NCBI GenBank assembly: GCA_009926625.1 | Contig: RFON01000006.1 | Coordinates: 21,608-85,607 of the forward strand | Source: Planctomycetota bacterium | GTDB taxonomy: Bacteria > Planctomycetota > Phycisphaerae > Phycisphaerales > SM1A02 | Reading direction: 5' to 3' | DNA length: 64,000 nucleotides | Part shown: positions 50,535-59,690 of the stretch, one piece after another | Layout of the letters: each line of letters begins with the position of its first letter | Position numbering within the stretch: position 1 is the stretch's first letter | Notes under the pieces: model-generated | Told to the model about the DNA's origin: nothing | Seen by the model: only the letters and a program-made list of their open reading frames with translations | Databases searched by the model: none | Program-made: the position numbers and the translations under genes

Positions 50535-52309
50535 GAGGATGTTCCGTCCTTCGAGGATTCGCGCTGCGCATCATTCATGGCGCCCGCCATCGTAGGTTCG
50601 ACCTCGACCGTCCCACCGCGAATCGCCACGACTCGAACGGTTGCGCCTGCCTCAACGAACTCACCTGTCGTGCAGGCGTCAAGAATCCTGCCGCCGAAAG
50701 TGACTCTGCCAGACGGTCGGAGGGTCGTGATGGACATCAGCGTGTCGCCGACCAACGGCATGGACGCGCGCCCCCTGAGCGACGCAGGCCCAGCCGCCAC
50801 TTCCGACTGAAGGACGGCCTTTCGGAGCAACGGAGACTGCGGCAGCGACCGCGCTGCGAACCAGAGAATCGCCGCCGAGCCAAACAGGGAGACGAGGATG
50901 GATCCGATGCCAAGGAACAACTGCTCCTGACCGACCGCCGTCGACAGATCGCGCGTGACGAAACTCGACACCAGTCCGCCGAGCAACAGCGCCCCGCCGA
51001 CAACTGCGATCCATCCACCCGTGGGGAGGATGATGATGTCAAGTGCGACGAGGGCAAGACCAAGCACGACGGCCACGAGTTCCCACCACTCGGCGAGACC
51101 GACGAGCACGGGGGCGCCCACGAGCAACAGCAAGGCGACCGCGGCCACGCCGCCGAAGAAGCCGAACCCAGGCGTGAACCCCTCGATGACGAAGCCAACG
51201 AGCAGCAGCACGATGAGCACGATGCGCACTGGCCACGACACGAGAAATCGCGTGAGCGACTCCGACCAACTCTCGTCGAGGCGATCCACGGTGGTGGCGC
51301 CGAACCACTGTGCCAACTGAGCATCGTCCGCGACGATGCCGCGCGCAATGCCAAGCTCGATCGCCTCGCGTGGGTAGAGCACCAGGAGTTGATCAGGGCG
51401 CGTCACCTGCCCAACCAGTTGCCAGTTGGCGCGCTCCCGTGCGGTCAATCGCGCACGCGAGAGGCGAGGCTGCGACTCGGGATCGACTTCCTCCAGTTGC
51501 GTGGACTCACTTGGAGCCCCCGTACCCGAAGAAGTGGAAGGAGGCGAGGGTTTGGAGAACATCGGCAGCAGCTGCTGCGCGACGGAATCGTCGGGCTCGG
51601 TGGGCGGCGGCGAGGCAACATCGGCGGGCGCAGCCTTCGGTGGAGGTTCGCCGAACAGATCGCGATACTCCTCTTCATCCACGACGGCAGTTCGGTTGTC
51701 TTGCACTGATCGAATGAGCCAGAGGGCGCTCCCAAGACGAACGAACGCTGCAACCAGATGCTCGTCGTAGCCACACGATCGTGCGCTGTCGACGACTTCT
51801 GCGATGACGGGCGCTTCGAGTTTGGCGCGCTCGGTTGCGGGAAGAGGAATCAGTCCAGCCCCAGGGATCGCCTGGATGGGCGCCGCATCCCCGAATGAGG
51901 AACCCGGTGACACCACGATCTCCCGCGTCGCGAGCGCGATGATGGTGCCCGCTGAAAATGCGCGTGGGTGGATCCATGCCACCGTGTTCGGCGGAAACTC
52001 CTGCTTGACCATGTGGCAGATTCGCAGCGTCGCCACGAGATCGCCGCCTGGCGTATCGATTTCCAGCACGATGGCTGTTGCCCCGCGCTGCCTCGCCAAC
52101 TCGACTCGCCGCGCCAACGACAGGGCGGTGATGTCATCGATGACGCCGCGAACGGGGAGGACAGCGATGTGCGTTGCCTGCCGTTCGGCGGGGACCGCTT
52201 GGAGCGCAAGGGCAAACGCAAGCAGCGCCGTCAGGGCAGCGAGGCGCGCCGTGAAGCCCAGCGGACTCCTCCACGACCCCACGCGATCGATCGCCTGCAT
52301 GTCGATCAT
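50531..52309 (-). CDS. NfeD family protein with ClpP-like serine protease domain
   Basis: 592 residues. Signal or membrane segment at about 20-40 (LAALTALLAFALALQAVPA). The ClpP-class protease part has GVIDDITALSLARRVELA, VLEIDTPGGDLVATLRIC, IHPRAFSAGTIIALAT (catalytic Ser context) and SSFGDAAPIQ, then a Lys-containing helix (ERAKLEAPVIAEV). A Pro/Ser-rich insert precedes several membrane helices and the C-terminal OB domain (LRPSGRVTFGGRILDACTTG). Known partners of flotillins, cleaving membrane-associated substrates. The ATG at 52309 has a second ATG three codons on; no clear ribosome site. Confidence 0.85.
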   Translation of the reverse strand: MIDMQAIDRVGSWRSPLGFTARLAALTALLAFALALQAVPAERQATHIAVLPVRGVIDDITALSLARRVELARQRGATAIVLEIDTPGGDLVATLRICHMVKQEFPPNTVAWIHPRAFSAGTIIALATREIVVSPGSSFGDAAPIQAIPGAGLIPLPATERAKLEAPVIAEVVDSARSCGYDEHLVAAFVRLGSALWLIRSVQDNRTAVVDEEEYRDLFGEPPPKAAPADVASPPPTEPDDSVAQQLLPMFSKPSPPSTSSGTGAPSESTQLEEVDPESQPRLSRARLTARERANWQLVGQVTRPDQLLVLYPREAIELGIARGIVADDAQLAQWFGATTVDRLDESWSESLTRFLVSWPVRIVLIVLLLVGFVIEGFTPGFGFFGGVAAVALLLLVGAPVLVGLAEWWELVAVVLGLALVALDIIILPTGGWIAVVGGALLLGGLVSSFVTRDLSTAVGQEQLFLGIGSILVSLFGSAAILWFAARSLPQSPLLRKAVLQSEVAAGPASLRGRASMPLVGDTLMSITTLRPSGRVTFGGRILDACTTGEFVEAGATVRVVAIRGGTVEVEPTMAGAMNDAQRESSKDGTSS

Positions 52310-52340
52310 GGTAGTTGCACGGAGGATGGGCGAGCGGATG

Positions 52341-52365
52341 AAAAAACCCCGGCGCGAGCCGGGGT
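52341..52365 (-). terminator. intrinsic terminator of the prepilin-like gene
   Basis: On the minus strand ACCCCGGC-TCGC-GCCGGGGT followed by TTTTTT: an 8-base GC stem, tetraloop and T-run, about 68 bases past the prepilin stop. It is the clearest intrinsic terminator in the window. The plus-strand bases beside it (52365-52415) are G/T-rich with GGGTCTGGGTTG repeated twice. Confidence 0.88.
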
Positions 52366-52432
52366 CTGGGTTGGGGTCTGGGTTGCTGTCTTGGTCGGTG
52401 TCTTGGTTGACTCGGACCGCTTCGCCCAGAGG

Positions 52433-53338
52433 TCAGTCCCACGAGGCAACGTGGGTCGTCGCAGTACCACTTCCCGTGACCTGCGTCACGATCTGGATCA
52501 GCGAATCCCGATTGTTTGCGTTGGTCTCGGCGAGGAAGATGTTGTCGAGGATGGCGGTGGTGCCCGATCCGATTCGGTCGAGACCTTCTGGCGAGAAGGT
52601 GCGCTCGAAAGTGACATGATTGTCGTTGTAGCACATGTTGCCTTCCCACTGGTCCTTGTCACCGTGAATCTTCAGCGTTTCCGATGCCTTGTAATCGTTC
52701 GCGGTGAGCGAGCCATTGAGGACTCCCCGATTGCCGAGGATCACGAACTTCGAATTGCCCGACTGACGCCATTCGCGCCGCCGACGCTCGTTGTTCGGCA
52801 GCGGCATCGCGGCGTACGAAGTGGCCGATGCCGAAAGGACTGCTCCATTTCCAGTGATCCTGAAGTTGCCGACGGCACCACCGCCACCACCATCTGGGGT
52901 GTCGCCATCCCAGTAGATGTCTGAAGCGGGCTTGTAGGCGTTGAAGTTGTAGTTCGTGCACTGACCAACCTTCGAACTGGTTTCGGCGGGGGAGATCAGC
53001 AGCGCTGGCGAGAAGAGATTCTTCGCGATGCAAACCGCCCACATGTTCTGGTGGGAGTTCTTGGCTTCGTTGAAGTCGCCGCGTCCAGGGATGTTCTGCC
53101 CGCCGACCGCCAGTCGATTGATCTCGCCGGGGGTCGGGTAGCGCTGCTGCTGGGCATCGTTGTTGGACTCCGTGATCCAGCCCTTGTGGATTTCCTTCAC
53201 CTGTGTTGCACACTTCACTTGCTGAGCGTTCTTGCGCGCGCGGGCGAGGGCGGGGAGGAGAATGCCAAGGAGCAGGGCAATGATCGCCATGACCACCAGC
53301 AGTTCGACGAGCGTGAATGCACGACGGTTGGACTTCAT
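52433..53338 (-). CDS. prepilin-like protein with long C-terminal domain (1)
   Basis: 301 residues. N-terminus [20 protein letters not shown] with the conserved Glu and processing site after the basic leader. An unusually long domain follows, rich in Asn, Gly and aromatic residues ([40 protein letters not shown]). This is the prepilin-type N-terminal cleavage/methylation-domain protein class common in planctomycetes; it may be exported by the type II system. ATG at 53338 with GGAAAC upstream. Paralogous to the next gene. Confidence 0.85.
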   Translation of the reverse strand: MKSNRRAFTLVELLVVMAIIALLLGILLPALARARKNAQQVKCATQVKEIHKGWITESNNDAQQQRYPTPGEINRLAVGGQNIPGRGDFNEAKNSHQNMWAVCIAKNLFSPALLISPAETSSKVGQCTNYNFNAYKPASDIYWDGDTPDGGGGGAVGNFRITGNGAVLSASATSYAAMPLPNNERRRREWRQSGNSKFVILGNRGVLNGSLTANDYKASETLKIHGDKDQWEGNMCYNDNHVTFERTFSPEGLDRIGSGTTAILDNIFLAETNANNRDSLIQIVTQVTGSGTATTHVASWD

Positions 53339-53399
53339 GTTGTTTCCATTCAAAGAGGAGGCTTGTTCGAAAGTATGCATGATGTGATGTCCCTTCTAC

Positions 53400-54413
53400 T
53401 CAGTTGGCTGGGAGGTTGGCGTCGTAGACCAATGAACCATTGTTCTCTTGCACGGCAGTTCCGATCGTGAACGCCAGCACGGAATCGCCCTGCTTTGCAG
53501 CGCCAGTCGTTCCCGATCCGCCGCAGGCAAAGTCCATGCAGAAAATGTTGTCTCGGTTCAGGGTCGAGCCTGAGTTTGGGCAGATGAACGAGGTCTGCTT
53601 GGGGAAGAAAGTGGTGGTGAATTCAGCGTGGTTGTCGCCGTAAATGATGTTGCCGTCCCACTCCTTCTTCGTACCGTGGAGCAGCAGCGTCGGGCTCTGC
53701 CGATAGTCAGCGGGCGTGTAGTTCGCCGAGGCCTCGCCGGTGTTGGCGTGCTTCACCCCGCGCGTTCCGAGCAGTGGCCGGCTGCTGTCGCCGCCGTTCC
53801 GCCATCCAAGCTTCTTGCGCTCACCGAAGAGGGGTTGGTGCGCGAACGACACATTGCAGACCGAGGTCGGCGTTCCAGTGGGATTGCCCTGATGAATGTT
53901 TGCCAGGAAGGTGTCGTCCCAGTAGCCAGCGGGTGTTGCATCGCTGTTGTCGAGCGTCGGGTCGTAGGCCGCATAGTTGTACGGCTGATCGGATGCGAGT
54001 CCGATCGTCGATGCCTTGCCCTTCTCAACGACATTCGAACCCGGATACTCGGTGGGCCCGATGAGGATGTCGGTGTTGAACAGTTCGCGCGCAACGCAGA
54101 CCGAGTAGAGGCGGGCCGTGTTGTTGAATGCAAAGTTCTCGAGACCTTGTCCCTGCGTTTGGACACCACCGTATGCCTTGCGGTTGACGAGGCCAGGGGT
54201 TGGAAGGCGCCCCTGCGAGTCGCTCGCGGACTCGATCACCATCGCCTTGTGAATCTGCACCTGCTGCGTCGAGTCCTTCATGGTGCGCGCTTGATCCCGA
54301 GCCTTCGAGAGCGCGGGGAGCAGGAGCCCGATGAGCACGGCGATGATGCCGATCACAACGAGGAGTTCGACCAGCGTGAACGCGCGGTGGGTGTTTCGGT
54401 TGATGTTGTTCAT
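53400..54413 (-). CDS. prepilin-like protein with long C-terminal domain (2)
   Basis: 337 residues. [20 protein letters not shown] then LPALSKARDQARTMKD, close to its downstream neighbour ([16 protein letters not shown]). Both share the order of later blocks: QIHKAMVIESASDSQGRLPTPG versus [23 protein letters not shown], and WDGNIIYGDNHAEFTTTFFP versus [20 protein letters not shown]. So they are tandem duplicates, 61 bases apart, probably one operon ending at the terminator at 52341. The start ATG is at 54413; no strong ribosome site. Confidence 0.85.
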   Translation of the reverse strand: MNNINRNTHRAFTLVELLVVIGIIAVLIGLLLPALSKARDQARTMKDSTQQVQIHKAMVIESASDSQGRLPTPGLVNRKAYGGVQTQGQGLENFAFNNTARLYSVCVARELFNTDILIGPTEYPGSNVVEKGKASTIGLASDQPYNYAAYDPTLDNSDATPAGYWDDTFLANIHQGNPTGTPTSVCNVSFAHQPLFGERKKLGWRNGGDSSRPLLGTRGVKHANTGEASANYTPADYRQSPTLLLHGTKKEWDGNIIYGDNHAEFTTTFFPKQTSFICPNSGSTLNRDNIFCMDFACGGSGTTGAAKQGDSVLAFTIGTAVQENNGSLVYDANLPAN

Positions 54414-55018
54414 AAGTTCACTTGACCCAAACGGGACTACCCAGGCAAGGGTGTCCAACAGGATTCTGGTGACTCGTCGCCGCCACCGTGTGACGAGAGA
54501 ACGACAAGCCAGCCGTCGAGCCCAAACAGGCACGCACAAACCGACATCTGGGTGCGCAAGATCTTGTAGACCTGCGCCTCCAGGCAAAAACCGTGTCAAA
54601 GTCGACCAACCAAGCGACTCGAGCGGAGCAGCGAGAGCCAAGGCAGCCCTTACCTGCGCCTAGCGCTGGCAAGCCAAAGCTGGCAAGGTCACCCAAACTG
54701 GCGCAGCCATCTGCAGCCAAGGAAAACCAAGGCATCAGTTTGGATCGGCATTGGCAGCCACGGCAGCCAGGTCCGCATCCGCAACGAGAGGCAATCCTCG
54801 AATTGTCAGCTCGCGGGTCGGTAGAAGTCGCCCCCGAAAACAGGGGCAATCAGGACAGGGTGAGCGTTGCACCGAAACCAAGGCACGAATTCATGCAATT
54901 CATGCAAGCACTCGATACAGAAACCCGCGAGCCAAGATGTCAAACAACTACTCTTACGAGAGTAGCCCCGATTCAGGTTGAGTCAAGTTCTCACTTTCAA
55001 TTCATTTTTGCTCCCCCA
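54414..55018. other. 605-base gap without a supported gene
   Basis: A plus-strand frame from 54593 runs without stop into ridA, but its composition (Pro, Gln, Lys, Arg without pattern) is not that of a gene here. The minus strand has only a Cys-rich spurious frame. Base composition is visibly more A-rich than the neighbours, with recurring CCAAGG/GGCAAG phrases between 54630 and 54890. A short hairpin and a weak promoter-like TTGAGT (54978-54983) lie near ridA. Confidence 0.45.
54948..54965 (+). other. small hairpin upstream of ridA
   Basis: CTACTCT-TACG-AGAGTAG, a perfect 7-base stem with a TACG tetraloop, 53 bases before the ridA ATG. It could be a leader element or operator. Confidence 0.4.
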
Positions 55019-55501
55019 ATGACCCAGTCCACCCAAACACCGTCCCCCTCCCAGGCGCTCGCCGGCCTCGGACTCGTGTTGCCGCCCGCACCCAAGCCGG
55101 TCGCGTCCTATGTGCCGTGCGTTCGAACGGGCAATCTCCTTTTCATCAGCGGACAACTTCCCTTCCGCGACGGCGCACTCTTGGCAACAGGACTGGTGCC
55201 CGACCCAGTGTCGCTCGACCGCGCACAGGAGGCTGCGCGGCAGTGCATCCTGAATGGTTTGGCGGTGGTTGCGGGCGAGTGCGGCGGATCGTTGGATCGC
55301 GTTGCGCGGATCGTGCGGCTTGGCGTGTTCGTGGCCAGTTGCGGCAACTTCACCGAGCAGCCCAAGGTGGCCAACGGTGCAAGCGACCTGCTGCAGCAGA
55401 TTTTCGGGGAGTCAGGGCGTCATGCGCGAGCGGCCGTTGGCACGAATGCACTGCCACTCGGGGCGAGCGTCGAGATCGAAATGCTTGTGGAGTTGCGCTG
55501 A
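55019..55501 (+). CDS. RidA family protein (YjgF/YER057c/UK114)
   Basis: 160 residues. LLFISGQLPFRDGALLATG and GECGGSLDRVARIVRLGVFVAS match the RidA fold, and RAAVGTNALPLGASVEIEMLVEL carries the Arg and the C-terminal Glu that bind the iminium substrate in deaminase-active members. It probably hydrolyses reactive enamines/imines made by PLP enzymes. The N-terminus is longer than the core by about 20 residues. The ATG at 55019 (MTQSTQ) is chosen from homology; no Shine-Dalgarno is visible. Confidence 0.9.
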   Translation: MTQSTQTPSPSQALAGLGLVLPPAPKPVASYVPCVRTGNLLFISGQLPFRDGALLATGLVPDPVSLDRAQEAARQCILNGLAVVAGECGGSLDRVARIVRLGVFVASCGNFTEQPKVANGASDLLQQIFGESGRHARAAVGTNALPLGASVEIEMLVELR

Positions 55502-55550
55502 GCGGTCTCGGTGCTGACGCGTCACGGCGCATCGCCGACAACGAGAGCAT

Positions 55551-56870
55551 TCACCTCAGGATGACGAGCGCGAGCAGCGCAACGCATACGACCGACAGCA
55601 CAACGATCAGCAGGAGTGCCCACTGCGGCAACTGCCCCGTGGTTGCTGCAGTCTGCACGGTGGTCTGCGCCTGCGACTCCACATCACTGGCGATGTCGGC
55701 GAGATCGACGGCGCGTGTGGCGTATCGAAGCGGTTCACCCGCGAGCGCAAGATCGAGGTCCTCCATCAGTTCCACGGCGCTCTGGTAGCGCTCCGCGGGA
55801 CGCTTTCGCATCATGAGTTCAACGATTTCAGCCGTGGGCTGCGAGATGCCACTCGCCACTTGGTCCGGCGGAACCAGTTCCTCCGACAAATGCGCGCGCA
55901 TGACTTCGCTGGGGTCGCTTCCCTTGAAGGGAACTCGCCCAGTGAGCATGTGGTAGAGGGTCGCGCCAAGTCCGTAGATGTCCGCAGGCGGACCGAGGTC
56001 CACCGATCCGCGCACTTGTTCTGGGCTGATGTAGTACGGAGTGCCGAAGGCCTTGTGGCGTTCGGCTTCAGCGGCCTTCTTGTCATCGATGGCGCGCGCG
56101 AGTCCCAAATCGGCGAGCTTGGCGCTTCCCGACTTGGTCATGATGATGTTCTTCGGCTTGATGTCGCGGTGGATGAAGCCCTTGGCGTGTGCATGCTTCA
56201 GCGCGCTGGCAATCTGGCGGGTGATGGACAGCGCATCGCGTTCGGAGAGGCGCTTCAGCGCGGTGATGCGGTCGTGCACCGTCTCGCCGTCGACATACTC
56301 CATCACGAAGTAGTGCTGTTCACCCACACTGCCGACATCGAGCGCACCCACGATGTTCGGATCGGACAACTTCGCGGCCGCGCGTCCTTCCTTGTAGAAG
56401 CGTTCGACAAAGGTCGGATCAGCCGAGAATCGCCGCGGCAGGATCTTGATGGCCACGAGGCGGTCGAGGCTGGTCTGGCGGGCGAGATACACCGCGGCCA
56501 TCGCACCCGCGCCGAGCTTTCGAACCATCTGATAGCCGGGGATGCGCAGCACTGAGCGGTCGCTGTCCGCCTCGCTGCGAATCCGCGCGAGCTGGCGACG
56601 CGTGACGATCTGCCCTTCGATCAGGATGTCCGTGAACGCACGCGACGCGCCGGCGGGGGTGCGCATCGCGGCGAACACCGCGTCCACCTCGGCCTGCGTG
56701 GCGAGTCCTCGATCGACGATCAACTTGCCCAACATGGTGTCGCTCGAACTTCCGCTTCGCGAACCGCCGCTCTCACCGCTGGCCGAACTGCCTGGATCGC
56801 TGGATGATGCACGAGGTGGCTTCGCTGGCGAAGTCGAAGGCTGCTGAGGTTGTTGCTTCGGGTCGTTCAC
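55551..56870 (-). CDS. membrane-anchored Ser/Thr protein kinase
   Basis: 439 residues from the GTG at 56870; a TTG at 56915 is an alternative. An N-terminal Ser/Pro-rich section and a helical domain (LGKLIVDRGLATQAEVDAV, like planctomycete kinase-associated repeats) come first. The kinase core has the Gly loop LGAGAMAAVYLA, VAIKILPR, HRDIKPKNI and, instead of DFG, DLG (LADLGLARA), then the APE-region SPEQVRG and DIYGLGATLYHML. One C-terminal membrane helix (ALLLIVVLSVVCVALLALVIL) ends the protein with no extracellular domain. The signal it senses is unknown. It is divergent from the LPS operon. Confidence 0.88.
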   Translation of the reverse strand: MNDPKQQPQQPSTSPAKPPRASSSDPGSSASGESGGSRSGSSSDTMLGKLIVDRGLATQAEVDAVFAAMRTPAGASRAFTDILIEGQIVTRRQLARIRSEADSDRSVLRIPGYQMVRKLGAGAMAAVYLARQTSLDRLVAIKILPRRFSADPTFVERFYKEGRAAAKLSDPNIVGALDVGSVGEQHYFVMEYVDGETVHDRITALKRLSERDALSITRQIASALKHAHAKGFIHRDIKPKNIIMTKSGSAKLADLGLARAIDDKKAAEAERHKAFGTPYYISPEQVRGSVDLGPPADIYGLGATLYHMLTGRVPFKGSDPSEVMRAHLSEELVPPDQVASGISQPTAEIVELMMRKRPAERYQSAVELMEDLDLALAGEPLRYATRAVDLADIASDVESQAQTTVQTAATTGQLPQWALLLIVVLSVVCVALLALVILR

Positions 56871-56900
56871 GGATGCCGCTCGGAATCGCCCTCTCGCACC

Positions 56901-56908
56901 ACTATACT
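56901..56908. promoter_or_regulatory. overlapping divergent -10 boxes, kinase and glycosyltransferase
   Basis: TATACT at 56903-56908 reads toward the glycosyltransferase (16 bases before its ATG); TATAGT at 56906-56901 on the other strand reads toward the kinase (about 30 bases before its GTG). The boxes share four bases, as at phoU/pdxJ. Confidence 0.45.
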
Positions 56909-56924
56909 TCGCCAACCCTTTCGC

Positions 56925-58004
56925 ATGCGGTCGTCACCTAGGCGCATCCTCATTGTGCGCCCGAGCGCGCTCGGCGATGTGTGCCGTACGGTTCCACTCG
57001 CGTGGTCGTTGCGCGAAGCGTTCCCCAAGGCAACACTGGACTGGGTCGTGGAGGATCGGTGGGTCGGTGCTGTGCAGGGGCATCCAGCGGTGGACCGCAT
57101 CATCGGCTTTCCCAAAGGGGATTTTCGGAGCTGGTGGCGAAGCGTGCCGACCGCCGTGCAGGCGCTGCAGTGGATGACCAAGCTGCGCCGCGGTCGATAT
57201 GACCTGGTGATTGACGCGCAAGGGCTTGCGCGCAGTGGATTGATGACGCTGGTGACGGGCGCACGGACGCGCGTGGGACACCGCGGGAGCCGTGAATTCG
57301 CGTGGATCGGCTCGAATCGCCTCGTGGGGAAGCGACGGGAGTCCCATGTGGTGGATGCGATGCTCGATCTGGTTGCAGCGGTCGGTGCGCCGATGCGGGC
57401 CGACATGCGGCTGGAGGTTTCCGCGGCGGGCACCCGCGAGTGGCAGGCGGCCGCCGAGCGCGCATCCCTTCGTCCGCGGATGTTGCTGCTGGCCACCACC
57501 AACGGATGGCTCGGCAAGCGCTGGGTCGATGAACGGTGGACCGAGTTGCTGCACCGAACGCGCAGCGAACTGCTCGCGAGCGGCATCCATGATGTGGTCC
57601 TGACTGGCGCGCCAGGCGAGGAGCCGCAAACCGCTCCCATCGCGGAGTCGCTTCGGCAGGTCGCCGGGCTGCGTGTGCATGACTTTGCTGGACAACTCTC
57701 CGTGGCTGCAACGGTTGCGGCCGTGCGGGCGGCGACCTTGCTGATCGGGCTTGACTCAGCGCCGATCCACATGGCGGTGGGGCTCGGGACCCCTTTCGTT
57801 GGTCTGTACGGAGCCACGCGACCGTGGATCGATGGGCCTTACGGTGGTGCAGCGTGGTGCGTTCACGGTGGCGCCGGGATGCAACTGGATGCCCATGAGC
57901 ATCGTCATGCAGCGCGCGGTGCTGCCGTGATGGAACGCATCAGCGTCGATGCCGTTGCGGGGCTCGTGCGCCGACGACTCCGACCTGCGGAGGTGGCGGC
58001 ATGA
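56925..58004 (+). CDS. glycosyltransferase family 9 (heptosyltransferase-like)
   Basis: 359 residues. RRILIVRPSALGDVCRTVPL at the N-terminus and LLIGLDSAPIHMAVGLGTPFVGLYGAT in the C-terminal half are the GT9 signatures; RYDLVIDAQGLARSGL and VGHRGSREFAW lie between. It transfers ADP-heptose or a related sugar to the LPS core. The ATG at 56925 is where similarity begins. It is the first gene of a coupled operon with maf and lpxK; hldE downstream would supply its donor. Confidence 0.88.
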   Translation: MRSSPRRILIVRPSALGDVCRTVPLAWSLREAFPKATLDWVVEDRWVGAVQGHPAVDRIIGFPKGDFRSWWRSVPTAVQALQWMTKLRRGRYDLVIDAQGLARSGLMTLVTGARTRVGHRGSREFAWIGSNRLVGKRRESHVVDAMLDLVAAVGAPMRADMRLEVSAAGTREWQAAAERASLRPRMLLLATTNGWLGKRWVDERWTELLHRTRSELLASGIHDVVLTGAPGEEPQTAPIAESLRQVAGLRVHDFAGQLSVAATVAAVRAATLLIGLDSAPIHMAVGLGTPFVGLYGATRPWIDGPYGGAAWCVHGGAGMQLDAHEHRHAARGAAVMERISVDAVAGLVRRRLRPAEVAA

Positions 58005-58624
58005 CTGCACCGTTGGTGCTTGCGAGCGGGAGCGCGCGGCGCAGGGAACTGCTCGAGGCAGCCGGCTTTCCCACGACCGTCCTTGTGCCGCGCATTGATG
58101 ATGGGAGGCTTCGTGTGCGGGCAGACCATGCCGGCGAGGACTGCAGCGCGCTTGCATGGTTCAAGATTGCGCAGATCCTTCGGCAGCGAGAACGCCTGAG
58201 CAGTGAGGCTCCGCACGCCCGCGTCGTGCTGGCTGCGGACACGGTGTGCGTGCTCGATGATCGAGTGCTCGGCAAGCCATCCGATGCATCCATGGCGCGG
58301 CAGATGATCGAGAGCGCCGTCGGCCGAACGCAGCGTGTCGTGACAGGCGTCGCGATTCACTGCATGGTGAGCGGGCGCCGCTTCATGTCGAGCGATACGG
58401 CCCGCGTGCGATTTGGCGAAGTGCCCCACGAATTGATCGAGGCGTACATCGGGTCGGGTGCATGGCAGGGACGCGCAGGCGGCTATCACATCGAGGAAAT
58501 CCTTCTCGCTGGCTGGCCGGTCGAGTGCGAGGGCGATCCCTCCACGATCAGCGGGTTGCCGCTTCGCATGGTGCTGCCCATCTTGCGACGGCTGCTCGGT
58601 GCGAGCGGCGCTCTGCACGCATGA
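58001..58624 (+). CDS. maf: Maf-like nucleotide pyrophosphatase
   Basis: 207 residues. LVLASGSARRRELLEAAGF at the N-terminus, VVLAADTVCVLDDRVLGKP with the catalytic Asp, and GAWQGRAGGYHIEE plus SGLPLRMV toward the end. It hydrolyses unusual nucleoside triphosphates and is linked to division arrest in other bacteria. The ATG overlaps the previous stop (ATGA), and its stop overlaps the lpxK ATG, so three genes are coupled. Confidence 0.92.
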   Translation: MTAPLVLASGSARRRELLEAAGFPTTVLVPRIDDGRLRVRADHAGEDCSALAWFKIAQILRQRERLSSEAPHARVVLAADTVCVLDDRVLGKPSDASMARQMIESAVGRTQRVVTGVAIHCMVSGRRFMSSDTARVRFGEVPHELIEAYIGSGAWQGRAGGYHIEEILLAGWPVECEGDPSTISGLPLRMVLPILRRLLGASGALHA

Positions 58625-59679
58625 GCGCGGGTGAACGCCTGCTGCCGGCTTGGTGCGAGCCAGCTGCGCGCATCGCAGCGGCCGCTTACGGTGCCGTTGT
58701 CCGCGCCCGAAACGATCGCTTCGATCGCGGCATCGGCGTTCAGCCCATCGGCGTTCCCGTGGTGTCGGTCGGCAACATTGAAGTGGGCGGCACCGGGAAG
58801 AGTCCGATCGTGCGTTGGATCGCCGAACGCGTTCTCGCGCGCGGGGGCGTTCCGCTGATTGCTCTGCGCGGCTACGGCAGCCACGGCGGGCAGTCGGACG
58901 AAGCATCGGAGCACCAACTGCTGCTGCCAGCGGCGCGATTGGCGGTTGGGGCGCGACGCCTCGACAGGATCCGCGAGGTCATGGCGGTTGATCCGAGCAT
59001 TGGGTGCGTGATTCTTGACGATGGATTCCAACACCGCAGCATTGCGCGCGATCTGGACTTGGTGCTGGTGGATGCGCGGGCTCGCGCTCTGCACGGCGGG
59101 CTGTTGCCGCTCGGACGGCTGCGCGAATCAGGCGCGAGCATGGCGCGTGCAAGTGCGGTCATTGTCACGCGCGCAGCAGCCGTCGATCCACAGGTGACCG
59201 CCCTCATCCAGTCCCTGCATGGTCGTCCGCCGCTTGCCTGGTGCGCGCACGGGTGGAGCGAACTGGCTGTGCACGGTCTGGACGGTTGCGGCCGACGACA
59301 ATGCGAATCGCAGCCGGTCGGCTGGCTTCGGGGGCGGCGCGTCGCGGTGTGGGCGGGTGTCGGTCGACCGAGGGACTTCGCAGAGCAAGCACGCGAATGC
59401 GGCGCGGAGGTCGTTCACATGGCGCGGCTTCGAGACCACGCGCGATATGGACGCAGGCAGGTCGCTCAACTGGCGGTTGCCGCGCGTGCCGAAGGCGCAG
59501 AAACAGTCGTCATGACGCTGAAGGACTGGGTCAAGGTCGCGCTCGATCATTCTGTGGTCGGGTTGCCTGTGGTCGTTCCGAGGCTTGAAATCCGCTTCAT
59601 CGCTGGTGAGTCGGAACTGGTGGGACTGGTGGACGACCTGCTCGGAGGTTGCTTGGGTTCACCCTGCGCGCGGCGGTAG
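58621..59679 (+). CDS. lpxK: tetraacyldisaccharide 4'-kinase
   Basis: Phosphorylates the lipid A precursor at the inner-membrane face. 352 residues. The P-loop VSVGNIEVGGTGKSPIV is at about residues 45-61, RGYGS follows, and the family signature CVILDDGFQHRSIARDLDLVLVDA is present, then LLPLGRLRE. VWAGVGRPRDF and VVMTLKDWVK close the family pattern. The ATG at 58621 overlaps the maf stop. Its presence shows the organism makes lipid A. Confidence 0.93.
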   Translation: MSAGERLLPAWCEPAARIAAAAYGAVVRARNDRFDRGIGVQPIGVPVVSVGNIEVGGTGKSPIVRWIAERVLARGGVPLIALRGYGSHGGQSDEASEHQLLLPAARLAVGARRLDRIREVMAVDPSIGCVILDDGFQHRSIARDLDLVLVDARARALHGGLLPLGRLRESGASMARASAVIVTRAAAVDPQVTALIQSLHGRPPLAWCAHGWSELAVHGLDGCGRRQCESQPVGWLRGRRVAVWAGVGRPRDFAEQARECGAEVVHMARLRDHARYGRRQVAQLAVAARAEGAETVVMTLKDWVKVALDHSVVGLPVVVPRLEIRFIAGESELVGLVDDLLGGCLGSPCARR

Positions 59680-59682
59680 CCT
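59677..59682 (+). promoter_or_regulatory. -10 box of hldE, leaderless spacing
   Basis: TAGCCT, whose first three bases are the lpxK stop codon, 8 bases before the hldE ATG. No Shine-Dalgarno. Confidence 0.45.
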
Positions 59683-59690
59683 TGGAATCC

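Noticed and set aside
54593..55018. N-terminal extension of ridA by 142 residues
   Set aside because: No family similarity and no ribosome site; RidA homology starts near 55019.
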